Counted from the first letter of the stretch, positions 46,727 to 56,928 are shown. The stretch: DNA of 64,000 nucleotides from Yersinia mollaretii ATCC 43969 (GCF_013282725.1 NZ_CP054043.1:3224001-3288000), one strand, 5' to 3'. A program made the numbers and translations. The notes: generated by a model from the sequence alone, not told the origin.

Positions 46727-48796
46727 ATGAACAAATTTGTCAGACTAACAGCAATCGCAGGCTTGTTACTGGCGGGGGCGAGTTACGCTGCCGATACGAC
46801 GTATCGCATTGACCAACTCCCTCAACTGCGCCAAGAACCAGAGCATGCAACCGTGAGTGAGCGCGTAACATCGCGCTTCACTCGCTCTCACTATCGTCAG
46901 TTTGCATTGGACGATCAGTTTTCAGCCAAAATATTTGATCGCTATCTCAACATGCTGGATTACAGCCATAACGTGTTGTTGGCATCAGATGTGGCACAGT
47001 TCGCGGATAAAAAACATTCGTTGGACGATGAGTTAAAGTCTGGTCAGTTGGACACGCCTTTTGCTTTATTCAATTTGGCGCAAAAACGCCGCTTTGAACG
47101 CTATCAATATGCCTTGTCAGTCTTGGATCGGCCAATGGTCTTTACTGGGAATGACACTATTGATATTGATCGCGGTAAAGCGCCTTGGCCGACGAGCGAA
47201 ACTGAGCTGAACAAGCTTTGGGACGCAAAAGTTAAATATGACCAGCTGAATTTGAAGTTAACCGGTAAAACGGATAAAGAGATCAAAGAGACGCTGACGA
47301 AGCGCTATCAGGCGGCGATTAAGCGTTTGACGCAAAGTAATAGCGAAGATGTCTTCCAGCTAATTATGAATGCGTTTGCTCACGAGATTGACCCACATAC
47401 CAACTATTTGTCACCACGCAATACCGAACAGTTCAATACCGAAATGAGCTTGTCGCTGGAGGGTATTGGTGCTGTCCTGCAAATGGATGATGATTACACA
47501 TTAATCAACTCCATGGTTCCGGGTGGCCCAGCGGCGAAAAGCAAAACGATTGCTGTTGGTGATCGGGTGATTGGTGTCGGTCAGGCGGGTAAACCGATGG
47601 TGGATGTGATTGGCTGGCGTCTTGATGATGTCGTCGCGCTAATCAAAGGGCCGAAGGGCAGTAAAGTGCGGTTGGAGATTTTACCTGCCGGTAAAGGCAC
47701 CAAGCCACGGACTGTCACCTTGACCCGTGAGCGGATTCGTCTGGAAGACCGTGCGGTGAAAATGTCGGTGAAAACCATCGGCAAAGAGCGCGTCGGCGTA
47801 CTGGATATCCCCGGTTTCTATGTTGGCCTGACCGAAGACGTTAAGGTGCAATTGCAGAAGCTGGAAAAAGAGAATGTCAGTAGCATTATCATCGACTTGC
47901 GCAGCAATGGTGGTGGGGCGCTCACTGAGGCAGTGTCACTCTCCGGTCTGTTTATCCCCAGTGGTCCTGTGGTTCAGGTGCGGGATAATAACGGCAAAGT
48001 GCGTGAAGACAGTGATACCGATGGCGTTGTCTACTATAAAGGCCCGCTGGTGGTCTTGGTTGACCGCTACAGTGCATCCGCTTCCGAGATCTTTGCTGCC
48101 GCCATGCAAGACTATGGTCGTGCATTAATTGTCGGTGAGCCAACCTTCGGTAAAGGGACTGTTCAGCAGTATCGTTCGCTGAATCGGATTTACGATCAGA
48201 TGCTGCGCCCTGAATGGCCGGCATTGGGGTCACTACAATACACAATCCAGAAATTCTATCGGGTAGATGGCGGCAGTACTCAGCGTAAAGGGGTAACCCC
48301 TGACATCGTGATGCCAACGGGTGTCGATCCGGCAGAAACGGGCGAAAGCTTCGAAGATAATGCTTTGCCTTGGGACAGCATCAATGCTGCCAGCTATACC
48401 AAGACAGGCGATCTGAAGCCACTGGAGCCTGAATTACTCAAAAATCATGCAGCACGTATCGCCGCTGATCCCGAGTTCCAGCACATTCAGCAAGATATTG
48501 AGCGCTATAAGGCGCTGAAAGATAAGCGCAACATCGTATCTCTGAACTACGCGCAGCGTGAAAAAGAGAACCATGATGATGATGCACGGCGGTTAGAGCG
48601 CTTAAATGAGCGTCTTAAACGTGAAGGTAAAAAGCCACTGAAGTCATTGGAGGATTTGCCAAAAGACTATCAGGAGCCGGACCCTTATCTGGATGAGTCT
48701 GTTCATATCGCCTTGGATCTTGCCCATACAGAAAAAGCGCAGCCACAAGCTCAACCTCACCCGGTTGCGGCGGCGGCGGCAACAACCGCAAAGTAA
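46727..48796 (+). CDS. prc: Periplasmic tail-specific protease Prc (Tsp)
   Basis: A 689-residue C-terminal processing protease (S41). The signal peptide ends GASYAAD. A PDZ domain lies about residues 240-320 (LEGIGAVLQMDDDYTLINSM), and the Ser/Lys dyad falls in DRYSASASEIF and EPTFGKGTVQQY. It cleaves proteins with nonpolar C-termini, including FtsI and MepS (with NlpI). CGGAGG at 46710-46715 supports the ATG at 46727; an upstream frame start is inside proQ. It forms an operon with proQ. The alanine-rich C-terminus (AAAAATTAK) is slightly longer than in E. coli. Confidence 0.95.
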   Translation: MNKFVRLTAIAGLLLAGASYAADTTYRIDQLPQLRQEPEHATVSERVTSRFTRSHYRQFALDDQFSAKIFDRYLNMLDYSHNVLLASDVAQFADKKHSLDDELKSGQLDTPFALFNLAQKRRFERYQYALSVLDRPMVFTGNDTIDIDRGKAPWPTSETELNKLWDAKVKYDQLNLKLTGKTDKEIKETLTKRYQAAIKRLTQSNSEDVFQLIMNAFAHEIDPHTNYLSPRNTEQFNTEMSLSLEGIGAVLQMDDDYTLINSMVPGGPAAKSKTIAVGDRVIGVGQAGKPMVDVIGWRLDDVVALIKGPKGSKVRLEILPAGKGTKPRTVTLTRERIRLEDRAVKMSVKTIGKERVGVLDIPGFYVGLTEDVKVQLQKLEKENVSSIIIDLRSNGGGALTEAVSLSGLFIPSGPVVQVRDNNGKVREDSDTDGVVYYKGPLVVLVDRYSASASEIFAAAMQDYGRALIVGEPTFGKGTVQQYRSLNRIYDQMLRPEWPALGSLQYTIQKFYRVDGGSTQRKGVTPDIVMPTGVDPAETGESFEDNALPWDSINAASYTKTGDLKPLEPELLKNHAARIAADPEFQHIQQDIERYKALKDKRNIVSLNYAQREKENHDDDARRLERLNERLKREGKKPLKSLEDLPKDYQEPDPYLDESVHIALDLAHTEKAQPQAQPHPVAAAAATTAK

Positions 48797-48814
48797 GTCT
48801 GCGGGGGTGATGAA

Positions 48815-48846
48815 GAATCCGGGTTCTGTAGGACTCGGATTTTTTT
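48815..48846 (+). terminator. Terminator after prc
   Basis: AATCCG at 48815-48820 pairs with CGGATT at 48835-48840, with additional internal pairs, and is followed by TTTTTT. Confidence 0.8.
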
Positions 48847-48960
48847 TACTTTTTTTTCGTCACTCAACTTATTATTTGTCGAATAATTAACTAAATATGT
48901 AATGAATAGTATCCAAATTTGTAAAGTTATGTTGATTTACTCTCTTAGAACTTAACAAAC

Positions 48961-48987
48961 CTTGAAAATTTATCAGATGCCCATACG
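48961..48987 (+). promoter_or_regulatory. Sigma-32-like heat-shock promoter of htpX
   Basis: CTTGAAA at 48961-48967, a 12-base spacer, then CCCATACG from 48980 fits the sigma-32 consensus (CTTGAAA, spacer, CCCCAT-T). It lies about 135 bases upstream of htpX, which is sigma-32- and Cpx-controlled in E. coli. The rest of 48847-49122 shows no gene; no CpxR box was identified with certainty. Confidence 0.6.
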
Positions 48988-49122
48988 ATCAGCGTATCTC
49001 AGTCGTTATATCACTGAGTCATCATTCAGGTTTATGGCAATTTTGATTCTGTACCGATATGACTCAACACAGTGTCGATTTAATACGATTATCGATTCAA
49101 CATAATAAGGAAACAAATTTTT

Positions 49123-50004
49123 ATGATGCGTATCGCTCTGTTCCTTCTCACCAACCTGGCCGTGATGTTGGTGTTCGGGTTGGTGCTAAGCCTGACAGGC
49201 ATTCAGTCCAGCAGCGTGCAGGGGCTGATGATCATGGCTGGTCTATTTGGTTTCGGCGGCGCATTTGTTTCGTTGCTGATGTCTAAATGGATGGCCTTAC
49301 GTTCAGTGGGCGGTGAAGTCATTGAACAGCCACGTAATGAAACGGAACGCTGGTTGTTGGAAACCGTGCGTCGGCAGTCTCAGCAGGCGGGTATCGCCAT
49401 GCCACAAGTGGCTATTTATCAGGCACCGGATATCAACGCCTTTGCCACAGGTGCACGTCGTGATGCCTCGCTGGTTGCCGTCAGTACCGGCCTATTGCAG
49501 AACATGAGCCGCGATGAAGCGGAAGCGGTTATTGCCCATGAAATCAGCCATGTGGCAAATGGTGATATGGTCACCATGACGCTGATTCAAGGGATTGTGA
49601 ATACATTCGTGATCTTCATTTCACGTCTTATTGCACAAATCGCTGCCGGATTCTTATCGGGCGATCGTGACAATGAAGGGAGCAGCGCGGGTAACCCGAT
49701 GGTCTACTTTGCTGTCTCAATGGTGCTGGAATTGGTGTTTGGTATTCTGGCGAGCATTATCACCATGTGGTTCTCACGCCATCGTGAATTCCACGCCGAT
49801 GCCGGTTCAGCACGATTGGTGGGCCGTGAGAAGATGATTGCCGCACTGCAACGGCTGAAAACCAGCTATGAGCCGCAGGAAGCGGGCAACCTGATGGCCT
49901 TCTGCATTAATGGCAAGTCCAAAACTTTCAGCGAGCTGTTTATGTCCCACCCGCCGCTGGATAAACGTATTGAGGCGTTGCGTTCTGGTCAGTACCTGAA
50001 GTAA
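49123..50004 (+). CDS. htpX: Membrane zinc metalloprotease HtpX
   Basis: A 293-residue inner membrane M48 protease that acts with FtsH in membrane protein quality control. Two N-terminal helices ([19 protein letters not shown], and [13 protein letters not shown]) precede the active site [14 protein letters not shown] (HExxH, residues ~140); [13 protein letters not shown] supplies the third zinc ligand after two further helices. Length equals E. coli HtpX. AAGGAAA before the ATG. Confidence 0.96.
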   Translation: MMRIALFLLTNLAVMLVFGLVLSLTGIQSSSVQGLMIMAGLFGFGGAFVSLLMSKWMALRSVGGEVIEQPRNETERWLLETVRRQSQQAGIAMPQVAIYQAPDINAFATGARRDASLVAVSTGLLQNMSRDEAEAVIAHEISHVANGDMVTMTLIQGIVNTFVIFISRLIAQIAAGFLSGDRDNEGSSAGNPMVYFAVSMVLELVFGILASIITMWFSRHREFHADAGSARLVGREKMIAALQRLKTSYEPQEAGNLMAFCINGKSKTFSELFMSHPPLDKRIEALRSGQYLK

Positions 50005-50030
50005 CCGCCAATCGTTTACCGCGACCATAA

Positions 50031-50061
50031 AAAACCCCGCTTGTTTATCCGGCGGGTTTTT
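50031..50061. terminator. Terminator between convergent htpX and yebQ
   Basis: AAACCCCGC pairs with GGCGGGTTT, one C bulged, 9-12-base loop, followed by a T-run on the plus strand and an A-run before it. Likely works in both directions. Confidence 0.8.
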
Positions 50062-50078
50062 TTATCCCTAAAATCAGG

Positions 50079-51446
50079 CTAACTGCGTTTTTGACTGACC
50101 CGCGACAGGCTGACGATGGCGGCGAGTGTGGCAAAAGCGCCCGCCAGAATCAACGAAGCATGAGTGCCATTGTTTGAAAAGAGATTGAACATTAATGCGA
50201 CCAGCGCGGCCCCCGAGGTTTGCCCCAGCAAACGGGCGGTGCCTAACATGCCACTAGCACCCCCACTGCGATGTTGCGGGGCAGCGGAGATAATTGTGTG
50301 GTTGTTCGGTGACTGGAACAGCCCAAATCCGGCACCGCACAGCACCATACGCCAAATGATGTCCAGATCTGTCGGGTTGGCGGGCAGAACCGCCAGTAGG
50401 AATAGCCCGCTGGCAAATACCGCCAGACCAATCCCGCCTAACAATCCGGCATGATAGCGTTCAACTAATCGCCCGGCGATAGGGGCGACGACGACCGTTG
50501 CCAGTGGCCAAGGGGTGAGCAGCAAGCCGGTTGCCACTTCATCGCGGCCCAATACACTTTGTAAGAAGAAGGGCAATGCCACCATCGCCAGCGTTTGGGC
50601 GGCAAAAGAACAAATCGAAGTGCCGATCGACAGCGCAAAAATAGGAATGCGCAGTAAATCCACTGGCAGCAGAGGAAAGGGCTGCTTGAGTTGACGGCGA
50701 ATAAAGAAGAAGCCAATGATCAGCAGCGCGACAATTTCAGCAGCAATCACCGTCGGACTCTCCCCTTGAGCAAAGCCACTGATGGCGATAATCAGCAAAC
50801 CAAATGTCAGGGCGTTCATGAGAGAACTGGTGAAATCGAAGCGATTACCGTTGCTCTTCGTACTATTGGCGGGCAAGTACTTCATCCCCAGCCCCCATGC
50901 CAGCAGCCCAATGGGGACGTTAATGGCAAACAGCCACTGCCATGAGGCGACCGCTAATACGGCGGAGGCGATAGTCGGGCCAGCGGCCGCTGAGACAGCA
51001 ACAATCACCGAGTTGATGCCGATGCCACGGCCCAGTTGTGCGCGGGGATAAATGATCCGGATCAGCGCAGTATTCACACTCATCAAGGCGGCGGCCCCGA
51101 ACCCTTGTAGTACGCGGGCAAAGGTCAGTGTCAATAATGAATCTGACAGGGCGCAAAATAGCGAGGTAACACTGAAGACCAATAACCCGGCTTGATACAC
51201 GCGACGATAGCCAATGATATCGCCCAGAGAGGCCATTGACAGCAGTGAAATCGTGATGGCTAGCTGGTAGGCATTGATTACCCAAATAGATGTCGCGGGG
51301 CTGGTGTTGAGATCACGGGCTATGGTCGGCAGAGCCACATTTGCGATAGTGCCATCCAGTACCGCGATGGTAATACCCAGGGCGATAACCAGTATCGCAG
51401 CATAGCGCTGAGGGACGGGCAAGCCATCGGCTACAGGTTGGGTCAT
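50079..51446 (-). CDS. yebQ: MFS transporter YebQ (DHA2-type)
   Basis: A 455-residue, about 14-helix inner membrane transporter (E. coli YebQ 457). GITIAVLDGTIANVALPTIA in the first helix carries the acidic residue typical of DHA2 exporters, followed by SMASLGDIIGYRRVYQAG (motif A) and ARVLQGFGAAALMSVN. The position between htpX and the kdgR area is that of E. coli yebQ. Substrate unproven. Confidence 0.9.
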   Translation of the reverse strand: MTQPVADGLPVPQRYAAILVIALGITIAVLDGTIANVALPTIARDLNTSPATSIWVINAYQLAITISLLSMASLGDIIGYRRVYQAGLLVFSVTSLFCALSDSLLTLTFARVLQGFGAAALMSVNTALIRIIYPRAQLGRGIGINSVIVAVSAAAGPTIASAVLAVASWQWLFAINVPIGLLAWGLGMKYLPANSTKSNGNRFDFTSSLMNALTFGLLIIAISGFAQGESPTVIAAEIVALLIIGFFFIRRQLKQPFPLLPVDLLRIPIFALSIGTSICSFAAQTLAMVALPFFLQSVLGRDEVATGLLLTPWPLATVVVAPIAGRLVERYHAGLLGGIGLAVFASGLFLLAVLPANPTDLDIIWRMVLCGAGFGLFQSPNNHTIISAAPQHRSGGASGMLGTARLLGQTSGAALVALMFNLFSNNGTHASLILAGAFATLAAIVSLSRVSQKRS

Positions 51447-51635
51447 AAGAATTTATCTATAAAATAGTCATAGAGGAAGTATTTACATGCTAACGAGTAT
51501 TGTGGGCGAATGCATCCTTGTCAGTGGCGTTAATTGTAACTATCAATGCTATATTTCAGCATTCGCGGCAAATTAACAGCCTGATAACACCAGTAATTTA
51601 CAGGAATCAGTAAAAACAGAACCACGATCACGGAA

Positions 51636-51656
51636 AAATGAAACATCGTTCCTATA
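51636..51656 (+). promoter_or_regulatory. KdgR-like operator before ogl
   Basis: AAATGAAACATCGTTCCTAT fits the left arm of the KdgR consensus (AAWRAAAY, then TGTTTYATTT) well and the right arm partly. It lies about 80 bases before the ogl start. Binding is inferred from Dickeya, where ogl is a classic KdgR target. Confidence 0.6.
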
Positions 51657-51732
51657 ATTTGAGGTAGTATTAGCCTAACAGGTTAGCCTGCGGGCAAAAT
51701 TTTAATTCTCTGACGATTTAAGGACTTTCCGG

Positions 51733-52899
51733 ATGGCCAAAGGTAAACAAATCCCCCTGACATTTCATACTTATCAGGACGCCTCTACCGGTGCACAAGT
51801 GACGCGTCTGACACCACCTGATGTGACTTGCCACCGTAACTATTTCTATCAAAAATGTTTCACCCGTGATGGCAGTAAGTTGTTGTTCGGCGGCGCTTTT
51901 GATGGTCCGTGGAACTACTATTTGCTGGATCTGAACACGCAGGTGGCAACACAACTGACAGAAGGGCGCGGCGACAATACCTTTGGTGGTTTTCTGTCAC
52001 CGGAAGATGATGCGCTATTTTATGTGAAAGAGGGGCGCAACTTGATGCGCGTCTCGCTTGATACGCTGGAAGAGAGTGTAGTTTATCAGGTGCCGGAAGA
52101 GTGGGTGGGTTACGGCACGTGGGTGGCTAACTCTGATTGCACTAAATTAGTCGGCATTGAAATTAAGCGGGAAGATTGGCAGCCGCTGACCGACTGGAAG
52201 AAATTCCACGAATTCTATTTCACTAACCCCTGCTGTCGTCTGATGCGTGTTGATTTGAAAACGGGCGAATCTACCGTGATTCTTCAAGAGAATCAGTGGT
52301 TGGGTCACCCTATTTATCGCCCTTACGATGACAACACCGTGGCGTTCTGCCACGAAGGGCCACATGACTTGGTTGACGCCCGTATGTGGCTCATCAACGA
52401 AGATGGCAGCAATATGCGTAAAGTGAAAACCCATGCGGAAGGCGAAAGCTGTACCCACGAATTCTGGGTACCAGATGGTTCAGCCTTAGTGTATGTCTCC
52501 TACCTGAAAAGCAGCCCAGACCGCTTTATCTACAGTGCCGATCCTGAAACCTTGGAAAACCGTCAATTGACCAAAATGCCAGCTTGCTCCCATTTGATGA
52601 GTAATTATGATGGCACACTGTTAGTAGGTGATGGTTCTGATGCGCCAGTTGATGTGCAAGATGACAGCGGCTATAAAATCGAAAACGATCCTTTCTTGTA
52701 TGTTTTCAACCTGAAAAATGGCACCCAACATCGTGTTGCTCGCCATGATACCTCATGGAAGGTGTTTGAGGGGGATCGCCAAGTCACGCATCCACATCCT
52801 TCCTTTACCCCTGATGATAAACAAGTTTTGTTTACCTCAGATGTACACGGGAAACCGGCACTCTATTTGGTCACTTTGCCTGAATCCGTCTGGCAATAG
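51733..52899 (+). CDS. ogl: Oligogalacturonate lyase
   Basis: A 388-residue cytoplasmic enzyme (polysaccharide lyase family 22) that splits unsaturated digalacturonate to 5-keto-4-deoxyuronate. It is a seven-bladed beta-propeller; CHRNYFYQKCFTRDGSKLLF, CHEGPHDLVDARMW, and CTHEFW/HPHPSFTPDDKQVLF carry the histidines that bind manganese. AAGGA precedes the ATG at 51733. It is the last step shared with the PelW route encoded at the right end. The repressor kdgR follows in the same direction. Confidence 0.96.
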   Translation: MAKGKQIPLTFHTYQDASTGAQVTRLTPPDVTCHRNYFYQKCFTRDGSKLLFGGAFDGPWNYYLLDLNTQVATQLTEGRGDNTFGGFLSPEDDALFYVKEGRNLMRVSLDTLEESVVYQVPEEWVGYGTWVANSDCTKLVGIEIKREDWQPLTDWKKFHEFYFTNPCCRLMRVDLKTGESTVILQENQWLGHPIYRPYDDNTVAFCHEGPHDLVDARMWLINEDGSNMRKVKTHAEGESCTHEFWVPDGSALVYVSYLKSSPDRFIYSADPETLENRQLTKMPACSHLMSNYDGTLLVGDGSDAPVDVQDDSGYKIENDPFLYVFNLKNGTQHRVARHDTSWKVFEGDRQVTHPHPSFTPDDKQVLFTSDVHGKPALYLVTLPESVWQ

Positions 52900-52913
52900 T
52901 TAAGTTATGCACT

Positions 52914-52936
52914 AGCCTCTTTCATGGAAAGAGGCT
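52914..52936 (+). terminator. Hairpin after ogl
   Basis: AGCCTCTTTC and GAAAGAGGCT pair perfectly over 10 bp around ATG. A short AATTTG follows, so the T-run is weak. Confidence 0.7.
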
Positions 52937-53009
52937 AATTTGCTGTCTGCAAGGCTTTTATCCGATTATTCACATTGGTTTATTGCACAGTCTCGTGACT
53001 TCCCTTTAT

Positions 53010-53055
53010 AATAAAACCACTGTTCTATTTTTTTTAAAACATATTGTTTTATGAA
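53010..53055 (+). promoter_or_regulatory. Two KdgR-like boxes before kdgR
   Basis: AATAAAACCACTGTTCTATTT (53010-53030, split here: AATAAAAC, then TGTTCTATTT) follows the KdgR consensus closely, one base longer in the spacer. AAAACATATTGTTTTATGA from 53036 is a second candidate with exact AAAAC/GTTTT arms. They are 30-75 bases before kdgR and suggest autoregulation, which I do not recall as a standard feature of kdgR. Confidence 0.5.
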
Positions 53056-53085
53056 ACACAGAAAACTGAGTAGGGTAACCAAAAA

Positions 53086-53877
53086 ATGGCTATTGCAGAT
53101 CTAGATAAACAGCCCGACTCTGTTTCGTCGGTTCTGAAGGTTTTCGGCATCTTACAAGCCTTGGGCGAAGAGCGGGAAATTGGTATTACCGAACTTTCTC
53201 AGCGCGTAATGATGCCTAAAAGCACGGTTTACCGCTTTCTCCAGACCATGAAGTCTCTGGGGTATGTTGCACAGGAAGGCGAATCAGAGAAGTACTCCCT
53301 CACATTGAAGTTGTTTGAGCTGGGAGCCAAAGCATTACAGAATGTGGATTTGATTCGTAGCGCTGATATACAAATGCGTGAGTTATCCAATGAAACACGT
53401 GAAACCATTCACTTGGGTGCATTGGATGAAGACAGCATTGTCTATATTCATAAAATTGATTCTATGTATAACCTGCGGATGCATTCCCGCATTGGTCGTC
53501 GTAACCCACTGCACAGCACCGCCATTGGTAAAGTGCTTTTGGCGTGGCGTGACCGTGGTGAAGTAGAAGAGATTTTATCTCATATCGAATTCACCCGAAG
53601 CACCAAATATACGCTGGATAGCGCGGCTGCACTGCTGCCGGTGCTAGATCAGGTCCGTGAGCAAGGCTTTGGTGAAGATATCGAAGAGCAAGAAGAGGGG
53701 CTGCGTTGTATCGCCGTGCCTGTTTTTGACCGTTTTGGTGTCGTTATTGCTGGGTTAAGTATCTCATACCCAACGTTGCGTTTCTCTGAGGAGAACAAGA
53801 GTGAGATCGTTAAATCACTGCACCGCGCAGCGCGTAATATTTCAGAACAGATGGGTTATCGCGAATATCCATTTTGA
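53086..53877 (+). CDS. kdgR: IclR-family repressor of pectin catabolism KdgR
   Basis: A 263-residue regulator, the same length as E. coli and Dickeya KdgR. The winged HTH (residues ~13-75: LKVFGILQALGEE, ITELSQRVMMPKSTVYRFL) precedes the IclR effector domain (~90-260; ETIHLGALDEDSIVYIHKID, RNPLHSTAIGKVLLAW, QEEGLRCIAVPVFD). It represses kdg, ogl, pel, tog and kdgM genes until bound by 2-keto-3-deoxygluconate or related intermediates. A strong terminator follows at 53967. Confidence 0.96.
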   Translation: MAIADLDKQPDSVSSVLKVFGILQALGEEREIGITELSQRVMMPKSTVYRFLQTMKSLGYVAQEGESEKYSLTLKLFELGAKALQNVDLIRSADIQMRELSNETRETIHLGALDEDSIVYIHKIDSMYNLRMHSRIGRRNPLHSTAIGKVLLAWRDRGEVEEILSHIEFTRSTKYTLDSAAALLPVLDQVREQGFGEDIEEQEEGLRCIAVPVFDRFGVVIAGLSISYPTLRFSEENKSEIVKSLHRAARNISEQMGYREYPF

Positions 53878-53966
53878 GTCAATCGATAGATAGGGTAAAT
53901 ACTGTATAATTATTGGATATTTTTAATCAGCTGTTAATTATAACTATTTATTCCTAGCGCAGTGAG

Positions 53967-53998
53967 CGGCTCCTCTTATCAGGGGCCGTTTTTTTTTT
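53967..53998 (+). terminator. Terminator after kdgR
   Basis: CGGCTCCT pairs with AGGGGCCG (with one G-U pair) and is followed by ten T. Confidence 0.88.
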
Positions 53999-54273
53999 GA
54001 TAAATCGATGACTACCTTTCTTTCGCGCGAGCGGTGTGCATTGACTTAAGCCACTGATGCTAATCAACCCCACACAGCGGGTCTGTCGCAGTGTAAAATC
54101 ATTCGTGACTGTAGCGATCGATTCTTTACGTATATGATTATTATCAAGATACTAATATTGGCGCTAAGTGTAATTTGTGCCTATTAACTATTATTTAAAT
54201 ATATCGTTTACTTTGTATTTAATTTGCTTGGGTCACTATGGCCGTGCTTAATCATATTATAGGGAGATGAATG
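53999..54273. other. Intergenic region before amiD
   Basis: The AT-rich stretch presumably holds the amiD promoter (for example TTGTAT/TAATTT-like hexamers near 54210). No gene, repeat or operator is recognised. Confidence 0.4.
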
Positions 54274-55134
54274 ATGAGGAAGTTATTAAGTATAAAGAGC
54301 GTATTAAGCGTGGGGTTGCTGCTGTTACTGGCGGGTTGTAGTAGCACTCAAAATGACAAGCCGCATAAACTGATTGACCGTGGTGAATATAAGATCGATA
54401 CCAATAATCCCTCGGTGGCCCAAAATGATCGGGTGCGCTTTTTAGTCCTTCACTATACCGCCACAGATGACGCAGAGTCGTTGCGATTACTGACGCAGGG
54501 TAATGTGAGTGCTCATTATTTGGTCAAAACGCACCCTGATACTGTTGAAGGAAAACCTGTTGTTTTGCAACTGGTTCCCGAAGAACAAAGGGCTTGGCAT
54601 GCCGGTGTTAGTGACTGGCAAGGGCGCAATAGCCTCAACGATACCTCGATAGGCATCGAAATCGTCAATAAGGGCTTCACTGAGACGATGTTAGGCCGGA
54701 CTTGGTACCCCTACAATGAATCACAGATTAAATTGATTGAGCGCCTCACCAAAGACATTGTCGAGCGTTATAATATTGCGCCAACGGATGTTGTTGCTCA
54801 CAGTGATATCGCCCCCCTCAGAAAATCGGACCCCGGCCCACTATTCCCTTGGAAGCGGTTGGCAGATCAAGGCATTGGTGCCTGGCCAGATGACGCAACC
54901 GTCACCAAGTACATTGATGGGCGTGAAATACACGACACCGCCTCAGTCGCCATTATTCAACAGGCACTGGCTCGCTATGGCTACAAAATCCCACAAAGCG
55001 GCACTTTAGATGATGAAACCCGTCAGGTTATCACCGCATTCCAGATGCATTTCCGAGCACAAGATTTCAGCGGAACACCCGATGTAGAGACGGAAGCCAT
55101 CGCCTTGGCATTGGTTGAAAAATATCGCTCTTAA
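54274..55134 (+). CDS. amiD: Lipoprotein N-acetylmuramoyl-L-alanine amidase AmiD
   Basis: A 286-residue outer membrane lipoprotein: the lipobox LLAGCSS follows a short signal. The amidase_2 domain (~40-190) has zinc ligands in FLVLHYTATDD and VVAHSDIAP, plus the aspartate of DPGPLFPW. A helical peptidoglycan-binding domain (~210-286; ALARYGYKIPQSG, TRQVITAFQMHFR) ends it. It cleaves peptidoglycan, including anhydro-muropeptides, and is slightly longer than E. coli AmiD (276). AGGGAG serves the ATG at 54274 (or the one at 54271). Confidence 0.94.
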   Translation: MRKLLSIKSVLSVGLLLLLAGCSSTQNDKPHKLIDRGEYKIDTNNPSVAQNDRVRFLVLHYTATDDAESLRLLTQGNVSAHYLVKTHPDTVEGKPVVLQLVPEEQRAWHAGVSDWQGRNSLNDTSIGIEIVNKGFTETMLGRTWYPYNESQIKLIERLTKDIVERYNIAPTDVVAHSDIAPLRKSDPGPLFPWKRLADQGIGAWPDDATVTKYIDGREIHDTASVAIIQQALARYGYKIPQSGTLDDETRQVITAFQMHFRAQDFSGTPDVETEAIALALVEKYRS

Positions 55135-55152
55135 GATCTCGCTAATAAAAAA

Positions 55153-55171
55153 GCCAGTCATAGTGACTGGC
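55153..55171 (-). terminator. Hairpin with minus-strand T-run
   Basis: GCCAGTCA and TGACTGGC pair exactly around TAG. On the minus strand a run of T follows, so it terminates transcription coming from tcyP; it also lies just past the amiD stop. Confidence 0.75.
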
Positions 55172-55319
55172 CTCAGGCTGCTGACATATCCCGATGACGT
55201 GATCGGGAACGGTGAGGATAGGCAGAAGAGTAAAGCGTCCGCGCCAAGGATGGCGCGGCTCGAGCCTCCAAGGACGGATTGACGGCGTCTTTACGATCTG
55301 CCTGTTCTCTCCATCGCTT
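55172..55319. repeat. GC-rich, structured intergenic block (possible repeat element)
   Basis: About 148 bases of hairpin-forming sequence lie between amiD and tcyP: GATGACGTGATC-type arms at the left, GCGCCAAGGATGGCGC (55237-55252) as a clear hairpin, and partial pairing of AGGCAGA (55220) with TCTGCCT (55300). The phrase CCAAGGATGG...TCCAAGGACGG recurs in enterobacterial intergenic repeats as I recall them, and Yersinia has palindromic YPAL and ERIC families. I could not confirm membership. Confidence 0.45.
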
Positions 55320-56711
55320 TTACTGATGGGCTAAATCACCGTCATCTTCACTGTTCAGAATCTCTTTATTGGTTTGTTTCATCAATTGGCTGGTAATTGT
55401 ACCCGCCGTCATTGAACCACTGACGTTCAATGCGGTACGGCCCATATCAATCAAGGGTTCGACCGAGATCAGCAATGCAACCAGTGTGACCGGCAAGCCC
55501 AATGCAGGTAACACAATCAGCGCCGCGAAGGTTGCGCCCCCACCGACACCGGCAACACCTGCGGAGCTGATGGTCACGATCCCGACCAGTGTGGCAATCC
55601 AGACCGGGTCCAGTGGGTTAATACCGACTGTAGGGGCAACCATCACCGCCAGCATGGCTGGATAGAGGCCGGCACAGCCATTTTGACCAATGGTCGCGCC
55701 AAAGGAGGCAGAGAAACTGGCGATGGACTCAGGGATACCCAAGCGGCGGGTTTGTGCTTCCACATTTAATGGGATACTGGCTGCGCTTGAACGGCTGGTA
55801 AAGGCAAAGGTCAGAACCGGCCAGACTTTACGGAAGAATTTCAGCGGATTGATACCAGTGAAAGACAACAGCAGGCCGTGGACCACAAACATAATCGCCA
55901 GCCCCAGATAGGACGCAACAACAAAGCTGCCCAGCTTGATAATGTCTTGAATGTTCGAACCCGCAACCACTTTGGTCATTAATGCCAATACGCCGTAAGG
56001 GGTCAATTTCATGACCAGACGTACCAGTTTCATGACCCAAGCTTGCAGTGTATCGATAGCCGCCATCACGCGTTGGCCTTTCTCCACATCGTCTTTCAGC
56101 AGTTGCAGCGAGGCAATCCCGAGGAAGGTGGCGAAAATAACCACACTGATGATTGAGGTTGGGCTAGCGCCAGTCAAATCAGCAAACGGGTTTTTCGGAA
56201 TAAAGGAGAGAATCAACTGGGGTACGGTCAAATCTGTCACTTTGCCCAAATAATTACTTTCGATGGCACTCAAACGCGCCGTTTCTTGGGTGCCTTGAAT
56301 TAAGCCATCGGCGGTTAAGCCGAATAGATTGGTGACGAACACACCGACGAGCGCCGCAATCAGCGTCGTGAAGAGCAGGGTACCGATGGTCAGTATGCTG
56401 ATTTTGCCCAGTGAAGAGGCATTATGCAGCTTAGCGACGGCACTCAAAATAGAGGCGAATACCAGCGGCATAACAATCATTTGCAGTAATTGCACATAAC
56501 CATTACCGACAATATTAAACCAAGTGATGGACTCTTTAAGTACCGGGTTATCTGCGCCATAGACCCATTGTAAGCCCAGTCCAAACAGCACACCCAGTGC
56601 CAAACCAACCAAGACTTTCTTGGCTAGACTCCATTGCTTATGGCGAGTTTGCGCCAATAGTAATAGCAGTGCTACAAATACCAGCACGTTAATCACAAGC
56701 GGTAGGTTCAT
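55320..56711 (-). CDS. tcyP: L-cystine transporter TcyP (YdjN)
   Basis: A 463-residue inner membrane symporter of the dicarboxylate/amino acid:cation (DAACS) family, identical in length to E. coli YdjN, which takes up L-cystine. [39 protein letters not shown] (the serine-rich re-entrant loop), [20 protein letters not shown] and [20 protein letters not shown] match. The ATG at 56709-56711 has a GGAG/GGGG stretch upstream. ydjM upstream is also its neighbour region in E. coli. CysB control is expected but not visible. Confidence 0.95.
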   Translation of the reverse strand: MNLPLVINVLVFVALLLLLAQTRHKQWSLAKKVLVGLALGVLFGLGLQWVYGADNPVLKESITWFNIVGNGYVQLLQMIVMPLVFASILSAVAKLHNASSLGKISILTIGTLLFTTLIAALVGVFVTNLFGLTADGLIQGTQETARLSAIESNYLGKVTDLTVPQLILSFIPKNPFADLTGASPTSIISVVIFATFLGIASLQLLKDDVEKGQRVMAAIDTLQAWVMKLVRLVMKLTPYGVLALMTKVVAGSNIQDIIKLGSFVVASYLGLAIMFVVHGLLLSFTGINPLKFFRKVWPVLTFAFTSRSSAASIPLNVEAQTRRLGIPESIASFSASFGATIGQNGCAGLYPAMLAVMVAPTVGINPLDPVWIATLVGIVTISSAGVAGVGGGATFAALIVLPALGLPVTLVALLISVEPLIDMGRTALNVSGSMTAGTITSQLMKQTNKEILNSEDDGDLAHQ

Positions 56712-56928
56712 CCCCAAATCTCCAGATTATTATTTTGAATACTGGCTACCTATTCTATTGCTACTTATCTATAGAATCGCACCAGGCACAATCAATTGTG
56801 CAGTTAGCTGCATATGGTAACAGCCCTATAAAGGCTCACTTATATCCAAAAAGAATTTTATATAAGTTTTCATCTTGATTTGTATGGAATGCATTCAGAT
56901 TGGTGATTTTTCGCTCATTAAAATGTGA

